A stretch of 64,000 nt of DNA from Iamia sp. SCSIO 61187 (GTDB taxonomy: Bacteria; Actinomycetota; Acidimicrobiia; Acidimicrobiales; Iamiaceae): NCBI RefSeq assembly GCF_019443745.1, contig NZ_CP050948.1, positions 62,001 to 126,000 on the forward strand, read 5' to 3'. Below are positions 1-8,798 of the stretch, in pieces. Position 1 is the stretch's first letter. Every line of letters starts with the position of its first letter. Below the pieces are notes generated by a model. It was not told the origin of the DNA. It saw nothing but the letters and a program-made list of their open reading frames with translations, and made no database searches. A program made the position numbers and the translations under genes.

Positions 1-123
1 GGTCCGATCCGCAGATGCCCGACGCCGTGATCCGGACCACGGCGGCCTCGTCGTCGACGAGGGCGGCGTCGGCCACGTCCGACACGCCGACGTGGTGCGG
101 GCCCTCGTAGGTGAGGCCTTCAC
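1..123 (-). CDS. Zinc-type alcohol dehydrogenase (MDR family), 5' part only, apparent frameshift
   Basis: The N-terminus of a medium-chain dehydrogenase runs off the left edge. Read leftward from about base 110 it gives TYEGPHHVGVSDV and then ITASGICGSD, where GICGSD is the usual N-terminal zinc/GroES-like signature of this family. The expected start is a GTG at 123-121 that overlaps the stop of the phosphotransferase (GTGA), but that GTG and the family-like frame are out of phase. One C appears to be missing in the run around 111-116: GTGAAGGCC-TCACC where GTGAAGGCC-C-TCACC would read MKALTYEG. This could be a sequencing error or a real mutation. The product would be an NAD(P)-dependent alcohol or polyol oxidoreductase; the substrate is unknown. 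Confidence 0.6.
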   Translation of the reverse strand, partial: MKASPTRARTTSACRTWPTPPSSTTRPPWSGSRRRASADRT

Positions 124-1217
124 CCGGGCGTCCCCGACCGCAGGAGCTCGACGGCGTCGAGGTCGAGGGCGTGCTGGGCGTGGCGGGACGCCATGGCCAG
201 GAACATCAGGTCGCCCCGCTCGGTCTGCTCGACGAGCATCGACGCGGCCACGGCCATCACCAGCCCGGCGAAGGTCCCGCGTCGGTGCTCGTGCCAGCAG
301 GTGTCCCAGTCGAAGCCGTCGATGCCGGCGGCGAGCAGGCCGTCGTGGTAGCGCCGCACCAGCTCCTCCTCGACCGGCCTGCGGTCCTCGGGCAGCAGCC
401 CGGCGCCCATCACGTAGGCCACGTCGTGGAGGGCGGGGCCGACGGCGACCGTCTGCCAGTCGACGACCCCGAGCACGTGGCCGTCGTCGGGGTCGAGCAG
501 CAGGTTGTCGAGCCGGTAGTCGCCGTGGGTGATGGTGAGCGGCGATCCGGTGAGGGTCAGGTACGCCCCGAGGTGGGCGAACAGATCCTCGCCCACGGGC
601 ACCACGTGGGGGTCGAGGACGTCGCCGTAGCGGGCCTTGAACCCCGCCCACAGGTTGGGCAGCAGCATGCCGAGGAACGCCCGCCCGGCCTCGATGTCGC
701 CGTGCAGCCACTCCATCTCGGCGAGGGTGGGGTCGCCCCAGCGGGGGGCGTGGAGGTGCACGAGCTCGTCGATGGCCGAGGCGACGACGGCGGGGGAGCA
801 GCCGGCCAGCTGGTCGCCGGCCTGGGCCGGGGCCATGTCCTCGAGGAGGAGGACGAACGACGCGGTGGCCGGGTCGATGTCGGCGTGGAAGACGGTCGGC
901 GTGCGGATCGGGAGGTCGGGGGCGAGCTGCTGGTAGAAGCGGACCTCCTTCTCGTAGCTCCGCAGCGAGAGGGCGGTGGCCCGGCTGGTGGGGTCGGCCG
1001 CCGGCAGCTTGGCCACGACCGACGCCGGCGCGGTGGCGGGGGCGCCCTCGTAGGTGAGGGCGAGCCGCAGGCTGTCGCACATCTGGCCGGTGCCCACCGG
1101 GGAGGCGTGGGCGGCGGTGACGCGCCCTCCGCCGAGGTGCGGCCCCAGGGCGGCGGTCAGCCACTCGGCGGTGAGGAGGTCGGGCGTGTCGGCGATGGCG
1201 ATGGTGCTGTGACCCAC
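120..1217 (-). CDS. Phosphotransferase family protein (aminoglycoside-phosphotransferase / ecdysteroid-kinase-like fold)
   Basis: A kinase-like protein of about 365 residues that phosphorylates a small molecule. The catalytic loop ITHGDYRLDNLLL (H-x-D-x4-N) and the metal-binding VVDWQ that follows are both present, the order expected for APH/EcKinase proteins. N-terminal VVAKLP probably supplies the ATP lysine. I chose the GTG at 1217 (MGHSTIAIADTP); a TTG eight codons upstream (1241) is also open. The gene is followed by an overlapping alcohol dehydrogenase start. Such phosphotransferases often sit beside dehydrogenases and acyl-CoA enzymes in actinobacteria. The substrate cannot be inferred. 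Confidence 0.8.
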   Translation of the reverse strand: MGHSTIAIADTPDLLTAEWLTAALGPHLGGGRVTAAHASPVGTGQMCDSLRLALTYEGAPATAPASVVAKLPAADPTSRATALSLRSYEKEVRFYQQLAPDLPIRTPTVFHADIDPATASFVLLLEDMAPAQAGDQLAGCSPAVVASAIDELVHLHAPRWGDPTLAEMEWLHGDIEAGRAFLGMLLPNLWAGFKARYGDVLDPHVVPVGEDLFAHLGAYLTLTGSPLTITHGDYRLDNLLLDPDDGHVLGVVDWQTVAVGPALHDVAYVMGAGLLPEDRRPVEEELVRRYHDGLLAAGIDGFDWDTCWHEHRRGTFAGLVMAVAASMLVEQTERGDLMFLAMASRHAQHALDLDAVELLRSGTPG

Positions 1218-1264
1218 GCCGCAGTGGCTACCACTTGGCAACGCCCGTTGCCCGCCACCGGAGA

Positions 1265-1293
1265 GGACGCGACGTGCCAGGCACGTCGCGTCC
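1265..1293. repeat. 29-bp perfect palindrome, GTGCCWGGCAC family, copy 1
   Basis: Two 14-bp arms (GGACGCGACGTGCC and its reverse complement) meet at a single A at 1279. It lies 12 bp downstream of the stop of the leftward amidohydrolase and upstream of the phosphotransferase start, so it would fold into a terminator-like hairpin. No T-run follows. An identical copy lies at 32777-32805. Confidence 0.85.
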
Positions 1294-1304
1294 CGTCGCG
1301 TCCG

Positions 1305-2782
1305 CTAGAGCTCGTAGCCGCCCTGGTGGGCGGCGATGAGGCGGAGGGCCTCGGCCGAGGTGGTGGGGCCGTAGGTCCGGGCCGGGGGGAGGGTGGCCCG
1401 GATCTGCTCGATGTCGACGGCGCTCACCGCACAGGTGCTCTCGGGCACCTCGATGCCGTAGAGCCGGGCGGAGGTGAGGCCGAAGATGTCGGCCTTGAGC
1501 TCGTCGGTCAGCTCCGGGTAGCCGTGGCGCTCCTGGAGCTCGGCCGAGATCTGGAAGGTCCGCAGCGCCTGGATCTGGTCCTGCGGCGTGCCGAACCAGA
1601 TCGAGTCCGTGCCCCACACCACCCGGTCGGGCCCGACGTGCTTGAGCAGCTTGCCGAGGACGTGGGCGGCGGCGGTGGTGTCCCGCATCAGGAACCACCA
1701 GGTGCCGCCCAGCTCGGCGTAGACGTTGGCGCTGGTCCCGACGCCGGCGGTCTCCAGCGAGCGGATCAGGCGGTCGACGCCCTGGGGGGCGGGGTCGTCG
1801 GGGTCGTAGGGGCCCACGCCGCCCTGCCCGGGCTCGAACCCCGAGTGGTAGATCACGAACGAGATGTCGGGGTTGCGGGCCGCGGCGGGGCCGATGTCGC
1901 TGGGGTCGGCCAGCTCGGGGGTGGTCCCGACGATCGAGCTGATGCCCTTGTGGGTGCAGATGATGGGCGGGCCGATGTCGCGGACGTGGTCGATGAAGCG
2001 CTGCCCGATCTGGGGCCGGGCCGGGTCGTGGTCGTCGAAGTAGAAGTGCGAGTCGACCGGGGTCATCGTGTAGATCTTCCAGGCCGCGATGTCGTAGCGG
2101 TCCCGGGTGTCGGTCATGGCCAGCAGGCTCGCCTCCAGCTCGCCGTGGTGCGGGTAGGCGCCGCCGTGCATCAGGACCCGGCCGTCGCAGCCGAGGCGGG
2201 TGGCCACGTCGATGGCGTGGACCATGTCGCCGGACTGCAGCCCGTCGAGGGCCTGCGCCGGCAGGGCCGACAGGATCGCCATCGTCGTGTCGGACCGGAC
2301 GAACATCTCCCGGAAGTAGGCGTCGACGGTGAAGCACGCCCGGGGTTGGCGTCCTCGGCCCCCTCGGGGCAGGCGGCGTGGGGGAAGGCCGAGGTCCACT
2401 CGCCCCCGGGCTGGGCCAGGTCCTGGTTCACGTAGTGGGACTGGACGTCGAAGATGAACTCCCCGCCGCCCAGCTCCTCGAGGGCGGCGTCGGTGTCGAG
2501 CGTCGCCTCCTCGGACACGTCGTAGGTGCCGCCGGGCTCCTCGCCCCGGCTCCTGGCCTCCTCCTTCGAGCACGCCGCCAGCACGAAGAAGGTGGCGGCC
2601 GCGCCGGTCGCTCCCGTGAGGAAGCGGCGCCGGGAGATCCCCAGGCGGCGGGCGTTGACGTCGGCCAGCTGGTGCGTGCGGCGGATGGCCTCGGCGACCG
2701 TGGGCGAGTGCGGGACGGGGACGAACTCGCCGTTCGAGACCGGCCCCAGCTTCACGGGCAGCCCCGGCTCCTCGTCGGCCAT
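1305..2782 (-). pseudogene. Tat-exported amidohydrolase (Amidohydrolase_2 / TIM-barrel), frameshifted
   Basis: The reading starts at ATG 2782 with a twin-arginine signal (SRRRFLTGATG, then LAAC lipobox), so the product would be an exported, probably lipid-anchored, metal-dependent hydrolase. The frame changes by one base near 2341-2346: the upstream part ends EGAEDANPG and the downstream part resumes ACFTVDAYFREMF in another frame. After that the rest (to 1305) is clean and shows amidohydrolase features: CTHKG, FVIYHSGFEP and the late VVWGTDSIW that supplies the metal-binding Asp. A single-base loss in a G/C run explains it, either real inactivation or a read error. It is divergent from the Rieske oxygenase and probably shares its regulation. 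Confidence 0.7.
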
Positions 2783-2915
2783 GCCGGTCTCCTCGTCGAC
2801 GGAACGCGCACACATCATGCACGATCCCGGCATCCGGTGCGGGGCGGCGTCACGCCGGTGTTTCGGCTCCGTGAACCATGCCCGTCGGGCATTGCCGAGG
2901 ATGTCATGTGCGCTT

Positions 2916-2935
2916 ACCGTATGCACGCATATGGT
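2916..2935. promoter_or_regulatory. Imperfect 20-bp palindrome, candidate operator
   Basis: Half-sites ACCGTATGC and GCATATGGT (8 of 9 complementary) around an AC spacer, 25 bp upstream of the Rieske start and between divergent genes. It resembles the palindrome at 16067-16090 (shared GTAT-N3-C-N-CATATG pattern), which sits beside the MarR gene. Confidence 0.55.
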
Positions 2936-2959
2936 TCTGACGGACGCAGGGGAGCAGCG

Positions 2960-3997
2960 GTGCTGGTGAGCGAGGTCCCGGCCCTCCGGGAGTACTGGTA
3001 CCCGATCGCCTACGACCACGAGGTCACCGACGCGCCCCGCCCGTTCCGCATCTTCGGTGAGGACTACGTGGCCTGGCGGCCCACCCCGGCCGGCCCCGTC
3101 CACGCCGGCGTCGACGAGTGCCCGCACCGGTCGGCCCGGCTGTCGCAGGGCTGGGTCACCGACGGCTGCCTGGTCTGCCCCTACCACGGCTGGCGCTTCG
3201 ACGGCAGCGGCCAGTGCGTCGAGATCCCGGCCGCCGATCCCGACCTGCCGGTTCCGCCCCGAGCCCACGTCGATTCGATCCTGGTCGAGGAGCGCTACGG
3301 CCTGGTGTGGGTGTGCGTCGGCATGCCCCGCGAGGACATCCCCGACCTGCCCGAAGCGGCGCCCGACAGCGGCTACGCGCTGATCCACGAGATGATGGCG
3401 ACCTGGAGGGCCTCGGCGCCCCGGATCATCGACAACGCCCTCGACGTCAGCCACGTCGCCTGGGTGCACCGCAACTCGGTCGGTTCAGCCGCCAACCCGC
3501 GGCTCTCGCCGTTCACGGTCGAGCGCGACGGGCTCAGGATCCTCTTCTCCACCAGCTACGTGGTCGCGGTCAACGAGGCGCAGAAGCGCAACACCGGCAT
3601 CCAGAGCGACCTCACCGAGCGCACGACGCACGCCGAGCTGGTCAACCCGCTCGTCTTCCGCGGGGTGCTCGAGTACCACGAGAACGGCCTGCGCCACGTC
3701 CTGTTCAAGACGGCGACGCCGGTCGACGACCACACGACGCTCTTCTGCCAGTTCATCGCCCGCAGCGACGCCCCGAGCCCGGAGGTCTGGGACGCCATCG
3801 CCGCCGTCGACCGGACCGTGCAGGAGGAGGACAGGGTGCTGCTCGAGGGCGTCAACCCGAACTTCCCCATCGAGACCACCACCGAGCTCCACACCAAGTC
3901 CGACCGGATGACCCTTGAGTACCGCCGGGTGCTCGCCGAGCTGGCCGCCGAGACCACCGTCGCCCCCGACGCGACCTGGGCCCGCATCCGTCGCTGA
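2960..3997 (+). CDS. Rieske non-heme iron oxygenase, terminal oxygenase subunit
   Basis: A 345-residue oxygenase. The Rieske [2Fe-2S] ligands are C54-P-H56 and C73-P-Y-H76 (x16 between the pairs). The mononuclear iron motif is N159-x2-D162-x2-H165-x4-H170. The Rieske block (CPHRSARLSQG, CPYHGWRFD, then EERYGLVW) resembles N- and O-demethylating Rieske monooxygenases such as vanillate and methylxanthine demethylases. Start: GTG 2960, five bases after AGGGGAG. No reductase or ferredoxin gene is adjacent, so electrons must come from elsewhere. Beside a nucleoside-type importer, two deaminases and a xanthine-dehydrogenase-like enzyme, removal of a methyl group from an N-heterocycle is a reasonable but unproven role. 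Confidence 0.9.
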   Translation: MLVSEVPALREYWYPIAYDHEVTDAPRPFRIFGEDYVAWRPTPAGPVHAGVDECPHRSARLSQGWVTDGCLVCPYHGWRFDGSGQCVEIPAADPDLPVPPRAHVDSILVEERYGLVWVCVGMPREDIPDLPEAAPDSGYALIHEMMATWRASAPRIIDNALDVSHVAWVHRNSVGSAANPRLSPFTVERDGLRILFSTSYVVAVNEAQKRNTGIQSDLTERTTHAELVNPLVFRGVLEYHENGLRHVLFKTATPVDDHTTLFCQFIARSDAPSPEVWDAIAAVDRTVQEEDRVLLEGVNPNFPIETTTELHTKSDRMTLEYRRVLAELAAETTVAPDATWARIRR

Positions 3998-4057
3998 TCC
4001 CCCACCCCTGATCCCTCGGGCCCACCACCGGGTCCGACGACACCACCGGAGAGACCC

Positions 4058-5107
4058 ATGTCCCGACACCGTCTTGGCGGCGCGCGCCCCGCCGCCGCCC
4101 TCATCATCGCCGGCGCCCTGCTCCTCGCCGCATGCGGCTCCGACGACGGCGATGATGCCGCCGGCTCGAGCGGCACCAGCGGCGGGGGAGGAGGCGACGC
4201 CACCTGGACGATGGTCACCGACCAGGCCGGCCTGGGCGACAAGGGCTTCAACGACCTGGCCTACGCCGGTCTCGAGGCGGCCGCCGAGGACCTGGGTGGC
4301 GAGGCCGTCGTCATCGAGTCGAGCGAGCAGGCCCAGTACGTGCCCAACCTCGAGCAAGCGGTCGCCGACGGCTCGTCGCTCACGGTCGGCGTCGGCTTCC
4401 TCATCACCGACGCCATCGCCGAGGTGGCCCAGGCCCACACGGACTCGTCGTTCCTGTTGATCGACGCGGTGGCCGCCGACGCCGACGGCGAGCCGCTCCC
4501 CAACGTCGCCAGCGTGACGTTCAAGGAGCAGGAGGCGGCCTACCTCGCCGGCATCATCGCCGGAGAGACCACCGAGTCCGACACCATCGGCTTCGTCGGC
4601 GGCCAGGAGATCCCGCCGGTCGTCCGCTTCCTGAAGGGCTTCGAGGCCGGAGTGGCATCGGTCAACCCTGACGTCACCGTCGAGGTGTCCTACGTCGGGG
4701 CCTTCGACGACTCCCAGAAGGCCAAGGAGCTGGCGGCCGGCTTCTACGACGGCGGCGCCGATCTCGTGTTCGAGGTCGCCGGCCTCGGCGGGCTGGGCGT
4801 GTTCGAGGAGGCCCAGAGCCGGGGCGAGGGCTTCTGGGTCGTGGGCACCGACACGTGCAAGCAGGATCTGGCCCCGGACAACTTCCTGACCTCGGCAACC
4901 AAGGACGTGGCCGGTGTTGTCGAGCGCACCGCCCAGGCCGTCGATGACGGCTCGTTCGAGGGCGGCGCCATCACCGAGGGCCTGGCCGAGGATGCCGTCG
5001 GCGTCTGCGAGGACACGTTCGGGGACCTGCCCACCGAGGTCCAAGATGCCGTCGAGGCGGCCCGCGAGGAGATCGCCTCGGGCGCCCTCGAGGTCCCGGC
5101 GGAGTAG
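4058..5107 (+). CDS. BMP-family lipoprotein, substrate-binding protein of nucleoside-type ABC importer
   Basis: A 349-residue exported lipoprotein: a hydrophobic signal ends in LLAAC with the lipid cysteine at C26, followed by a Gly/Ser/Asp linker. The body is a periplasmic-binding fold of the BMP/PnrA type (TDQAGLGDKGFNDLAYAG near 55-70, then VGFVGG-like and EVAGLGGLGV segments). BMP proteins bind purine nucleosides or related compounds. It is the first gene of a tight run (ATPase starts 3 bp after its stop). A GGAGAG ribosome-binding site precedes the ATG. Confidence 0.9.
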   Translation: MSRHRLGGARPAAALIIAGALLLAACGSDDGDDAAGSSGTSGGGGGDATWTMVTDQAGLGDKGFNDLAYAGLEAAAEDLGGEAVVIESSEQAQYVPNLEQAVADGSSLTVGVGFLITDAIAEVAQAHTDSSFLLIDAVAADADGEPLPNVASVTFKEQEAAYLAGIIAGETTESDTIGFVGGQEIPPVVRFLKGFEAGVASVNPDVTVEVSYVGAFDDSQKAKELAAGFYDGGADLVFEVAGLGGLGVFEEAQSRGEGFWVVGTDTCKQDLAPDNFLTSATKDVAGVVERTAQAVDDGSFEGGAITEGLAEDAVGVCEDTFGDLPTEVQDAVEAAREEIASGALEVPAE

Positions 5108-5110
5108 GTC

Positions 5111-6676
5111 GTGACCGCCCGCCCCGCCCCCGTCGCCGCCGCCCCCACGGTGCGGCTGCACGGCATCACCAAGGCCTACCCGGGCGTGGTGGCCAACGAC
5201 GGGATCGACCTCACCCTGGAGGCCGGCACCGTGCACGGCCTCCTGGGCGAGAACGGGGCGGGCAAGTCGACCCTGATGAAGGTGCTGTTCGGGCTCGTGC
5301 CGCCCGACGCCGGCACCATCGAGGTCGACGGCCAGGAGCGTCGGTTCCGATCCCCGGCCGATGCCCTGGCCGCCGGCATCGGCATGGTCCAGCAGCACTT
5401 CAGCCTGGTGCCGGACTTCACCGTGGCCGAGAACCTGGTGCTGGGGCACGAGCCCCGGCGCCGGGGGCGGCTGCTGGTCGACCGGACCCGGGCCGAGAGC
5501 GAGGTGCAGCACCTGGCCGACCGGTACGGCTTCCGGCTCGATGTGACCCGCCGGGTCGCCGACCTGGCCGTCGGCGCCCGCCAGCGCGTCGAGATCCTCA
5601 AGGCCCTTCACCGCGGGGCCCGGGTGCTCATCCTCGACGAGCCCACCGCCGCGCTGGCCCCACCCGAGGTGGCCGAGCTGGCCGCCGTGCTGGCCCGGCT
5701 GACCGCCGAGGGCTGCACCGTCGTGTTCATCGGCCACAAGCTCACCGAGATCGTCGCCCTGTGCGACGAGGTCACCGTGCTGCGCGACGGCGCCGTGGTG
5801 GCGTCCCGCTCGCTGGCGGACCACGAGCGGGTCGAGGGGCCGGCGCGCCAGCGCCTGGAGGAGGAGCTGTCGGTGGCGATGGTCGGGCGCCCGCTGCCGC
5901 CGGCGCCGGCTCGCGCCGGCGCGCCCGGCCCGGTGGTGCTCCGGCTCGACGGCGCCTCCGACGGCCACGACCTGGGTCCGGTGGACCTGGCGGTGCACGC
6001 CGGCGAGATCGTCGGCGTCGCCGGCGTGGAGGGCAACGGCCAGACCGAGCTGGTCGAGCTGGTGCTCGGCGTGCGGCGCTGCCGGACCGGCCGGGTCGCG
6101 CTGGGCGACGCGGATGTCACCCGCTGGCCGGTCGCCCGTCGCCTCGAGGCCGGCCTGGCCCACATCGCCGAGGATCGCCACACCGCCGCCGTGGCCCTCG
6201 ACCTGACCCTCGCCGAGAACTGCGCCCTCGGCCACCACACCACGGCACCGGTCGCGCCCGGTCGCTTCCGCCTGTCGCGCCCCGCCATGGACCGGCTGGC
6301 CGCCGGGGTGGTCGAGCGGTACGGGGTGCGCACGTCGGGGCTGGGCGCGACGCTGCGCCAGCTCTCGGGTGGCAACCAGCAGAAGCTGGTCGTGGGCCGC
6401 GAGGTGGCCCGGGCCCCGAGGCTGATCGTCGCCGCCCAGCCGACCCGCGGCCTCGACGTCGGCGCGACCGCCTTCGTCCACGAGGAGCTGGCCCGTCTGC
6501 GCGCCGCCGGGTGCGCCGTGCTGCTGGTCAGCCTCGACCTGGCCGAGATCACCGCCGTCGCCGACCGCATCGTGGTGCTCCGCGACGGCTCCGTCGCCGG
6601 CGAGACCGCCGGAGGCGACGCCGACGCCACCCTGCTCGGCGTCTGGATGACCGGTGCCCACGAGGACGCCGCGTGA
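5111..6676 (+). CDS. ABC transporter ATP-binding protein, two fused ATPase domains (nucleoside/sugar type)
   Basis: A 521-residue ATPase with two ABC domains, the arrangement of RbsA/YufO-type importers. Domain 1 has a full Walker A (GENGAGKST, 46-54), DLAVGARQRVEILKAL as the signature region and LILDEPTAAL as Walker B. Domain 2 has a degenerate P-loop (VEGNGQTE), signature LSGGNQQK and AAQPTRGLDVG in place of the usual Walker B. This asymmetry is normal for the family. GTG start, 3 bp after the binding-protein stop. Energises the two permeases that follow. Confidence 0.92.
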   Translation: MTARPAPVAAAPTVRLHGITKAYPGVVANDGIDLTLEAGTVHGLLGENGAGKSTLMKVLFGLVPPDAGTIEVDGQERRFRSPADALAAGIGMVQQHFSLVPDFTVAENLVLGHEPRRRGRLLVDRTRAESEVQHLADRYGFRLDVTRRVADLAVGARQRVEILKALHRGARVLILDEPTAALAPPEVAELAAVLARLTAEGCTVVFIGHKLTEIVALCDEVTVLRDGAVVASRSLADHERVEGPARQRLEEELSVAMVGRPLPPAPARAGAPGPVVLRLDGASDGHDLGPVDLAVHAGEIVGVAGVEGNGQTELVELVLGVRRCRTGRVALGDADVTRWPVARRLEAGLAHIAEDRHTAAVALDLTLAENCALGHHTTAPVAPGRFRLSRPAMDRLAAGVVERYGVRTSGLGATLRQLSGGNQQKLVVGREVARAPRLIVAAQPTRGLDVGATAFVHEELARLRAAGCAVLLVSLDLAEITAVADRIVVLRDGSVAGETAGGDADATLLGVWMTGAHEDAA

Positions 6677-7878
6677 TCGCTCCCGTCGCGCCCGACGCAC
6701 CGACCGTCGGGCGCGGCATCGGGCGCTGGCTGCGCGAGGCGGCGACCAGCCGCCGCCCGCTGACCTCGATCGCGCTGTTCGTCGGCACCGTCGTGGCGGC
6801 AATGGTCGCCGCCGCCCCGGTGATCGGCATCGACGGGGGCAACCCGCTCGAGGCCTACCGGGCGCTGTTCGACGGGAGCCTCGGCAGCGACCGCGGCCTG
6901 GCCGAGACGCTCGTGTCGGCGACGCCGCTCCTGATCGGTGGGCTGGCCGTCGCCCTGGCCCTCCAGGGCGGCCTGCTCAACCTGGGCGTCGAGGGTCAGC
7001 TGGTCGTGGGGGGTCTGGCCGCCGGCGCCGTCGGTGCCGAGCTCGACCTGCCCACGGGGGTCCACCTGGCGGCGGCGCTGGCTGCGGGCGCCGCCGCCGG
7101 CGCCCTCTGGGCGCTCGTCCCCGCCTTGCTCAAGGCCTTCCGGGGCGTCCACGAGGTCATCACCACGGTGATGTTCAACTACGTCGCCTTCAGCCTCTCC
7201 ACCTACCTGGTGAGCCCGGGCGGCCTGTTCGTCAGCGAGACCCAGCCGTCGGCCACCGAGCGGATCAGGCCATCCGCCGAGCTGCCGCCGATCTGGGAGC
7301 CGACCCGCCTCCACGCCGGCTTCCTGCTCGCCCTCGCCCTGGCCGTCGCCTGCTGGTGGTACCTGCGCCACACGCCCGGCGGCTTCCGCCTCCGGATGGT
7401 GGGGGCCAACCCGACCGCCGCCCGCTTCGGCGGCATCGAGGTGGCCCGCGTCCAGGTCACGACGCTGTGCCTGTCGGGTGCCCTGGCGGGCACCACCGGT
7501 GCGGTCGAGGTGCTCGGCCTCCACGGGCGCTACTTCGACGCCTTCAGCCCTGGCTACGGCTTCGACGCCATCGCCGTCGCCCTGCTCGGCATGGTGGCCC
7601 CGATCGGGGTGGTCGCGGCCGCCCTGGTCATCGGGATCCTCCGCGCCGGGTCGACGCTCCTCCAGTCGCAGGCCGGGGTGTCCAAGGACCTCGTCACCGT
7701 GATCTCGGGCCTCGTCGTCGCCGCCGTGGCCGGCCGGGTCGTCGTCGAGCGGTGGCTCGACGGGCGCCGAGCCCGGCAACGCCCGGCGGCCGCCCCCGGT
7801 GACGACCGGCCCCCACCTCGTGCGGAGCTCCGCACCGAGCTCGACCCCGACCCCGAACCCGTGGAGGCCCGCACGTGA
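6673..7878 (+). CDS. ABC transporter permease (BPD_transp_2, nucleoside type), first subunit
   Basis: About 401 residues, starting at a GTG that overlaps the ATPase stop (GTGA). Multiple hydrophobic segments and the conserved GGLLNLGVEGQL and NYVAFSLSTYLV stretches fit YufP/NupP-like permeases. A charged C-terminal tail (about 45 residues) follows the last membrane segment. It forms the membrane channel with the next gene. Confidence 0.9.
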   Translation: MIAPVAPDAPTVGRGIGRWLREAATSRRPLTSIALFVGTVVAAMVAAAPVIGIDGGNPLEAYRALFDGSLGSDRGLAETLVSATPLLIGGLAVALALQGGLLNLGVEGQLVVGGLAAGAVGAELDLPTGVHLAAALAAGAAAGALWALVPALLKAFRGVHEVITTVMFNYVAFSLSTYLVSPGGLFVSETQPSATERIRPSAELPPIWEPTRLHAGFLLALALAVACWWYLRHTPGGFRLRMVGANPTAARFGGIEVARVQVTTLCLSGALAGTTGAVEVLGLHGRYFDAFSPGYGFDAIAVALLGMVAPIGVVAAALVIGILRAGSTLLQSQAGVSKDLVTVISGLVVAAVAGRVVVERWLDGRRARQRPAAAPGDDRPPPRAELRTELDPDPEPVEART

Positions 7879-8798
7879 GGGACGTCTTCTCCGTCAACCT
7901 GCTGGTGTCCGGCATCTTCTTGTCGACGCCGCTGATCCTGGCCGCCCTCGGCGGGCTGCTGTCCGAGCGGGCCGGGGTGATGAACATCGCCCTCGAGGGC
8001 CAGATGCTCTTCGGGGCCTTCGCCGGCGTGGCCGTGACGTGGTGGGTCCGCACGCCGTGGCTCGGGCTGCTCGCCGCCATCGGGGTGGGTGCGCTGGTCG
8101 GCGGTCTCCACGCCTTCGCCAGCGTGACCCTGCGGGCCGACCAGATCGTCTCGGCCACGGCCATCAACCTGGTGGCGGTGGGGCTGACCGCGGCCTTGAT
8201 CGAGCCGATCTGGGGAGCACCGGGCGCCAGCGCGTCGATCGACCGCATCGGTGCGATCCACCTCCCGCTCGTCGAGGGGATCCCGTTCCTCGGTCGGGTG
8301 TTCGAGCGGATGACGCTGCTCGACTGGGCGGGGCTGCTGCTCGTGCCGCTGGTGTGGGTCGTGCTGTTCCGGACCCCGTTCGGGATGCGGATGCGCAGCT
8401 GCGGCGAGGCCCCCGAGGCGGCCGCCTCGGTCGGCATCGACGTGATCCGCACCCGCTACCAGGCGGTGATCCTGTCGGGTGTGCTGGCCGCCGTGGGGGG
8501 TGCCTACCTGAGCCTGGCCCAGGTCGGCGTCTTCCAGCGCAACATGACCGCCGGCCGGGGCTTCCTCGCCCTCGCCGCCATGATCTTCGGCAAGTGGCGG
8601 CCCGTCCCCGTGCTGGGCGCATGCCTGCTGTTCGGGCTGACCGACGCCTTCCAGCTGCGGGCCCAGACCCAGGGCGTGGACCTCCCCCACGACCTGCTGC
8701 TCGCCCTGCCGTACCTGATCGCCCTCGTCGCCCTGGCCACCTTCGTGGGTCGGGCGACGGCACCGGCGGCCATCGGCAAGGCCTACGTGAGAGGTTGA
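7875..8798 (+). CDS. ABC transporter permease (BPD_transp_2, nucleoside type), second subunit
   Basis: 307 residues, again with a GTGA overlap to the previous gene. The LSERAGVMNIALEGQML motif and several membrane helices mark a YufQ/NupQ-like permease. Together with 4058-8798 it makes a complete importer: lipoprotein, double ATPase and two permeases. Confidence 0.9.
   Translation: MRDVFSVNLLVSGIFLSTPLILAALGGLLSERAGVMNIALEGQMLFGAFAGVAVTWWVRTPWLGLLAAIGVGALVGGLHAFASVTLRADQIVSATAINLVAVGLTAALIEPIWGAPGASASIDRIGAIHLPLVEGIPFLGRVFERMTLLDWAGLLLVPLVWVVLFRTPFGMRMRSCGEAPEAAASVGIDVIRTRYQAVILSGVLAAVGGAYLSLAQVGVFQRNMTAGRGFLALAAMIFGKWRPVPVLGACLLFGLTDAFQLRAQTQGVDLPHDLLLALPYLIALVALATFVGRATAPAAIGKAYVRG

Noticed and set aside
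111-2435. Long plus-strand frame across the phosphotransferase and amidohydrolase
   Set aside because: Same reason: antisense to genes with clear motifs, repetitive Gly/Val/Asp composition, no ribosome-binding site of note.
3485-6802. Very long open frame on the minus strand (over 1100 codons)
   Set aside because: It lies opposite the Rieske oxygenase and ABC genes. The protein is low-complexity Gly/Ala/Val/Asp-rich with no motifs; such frames are a by-product of GC-rich codon use.
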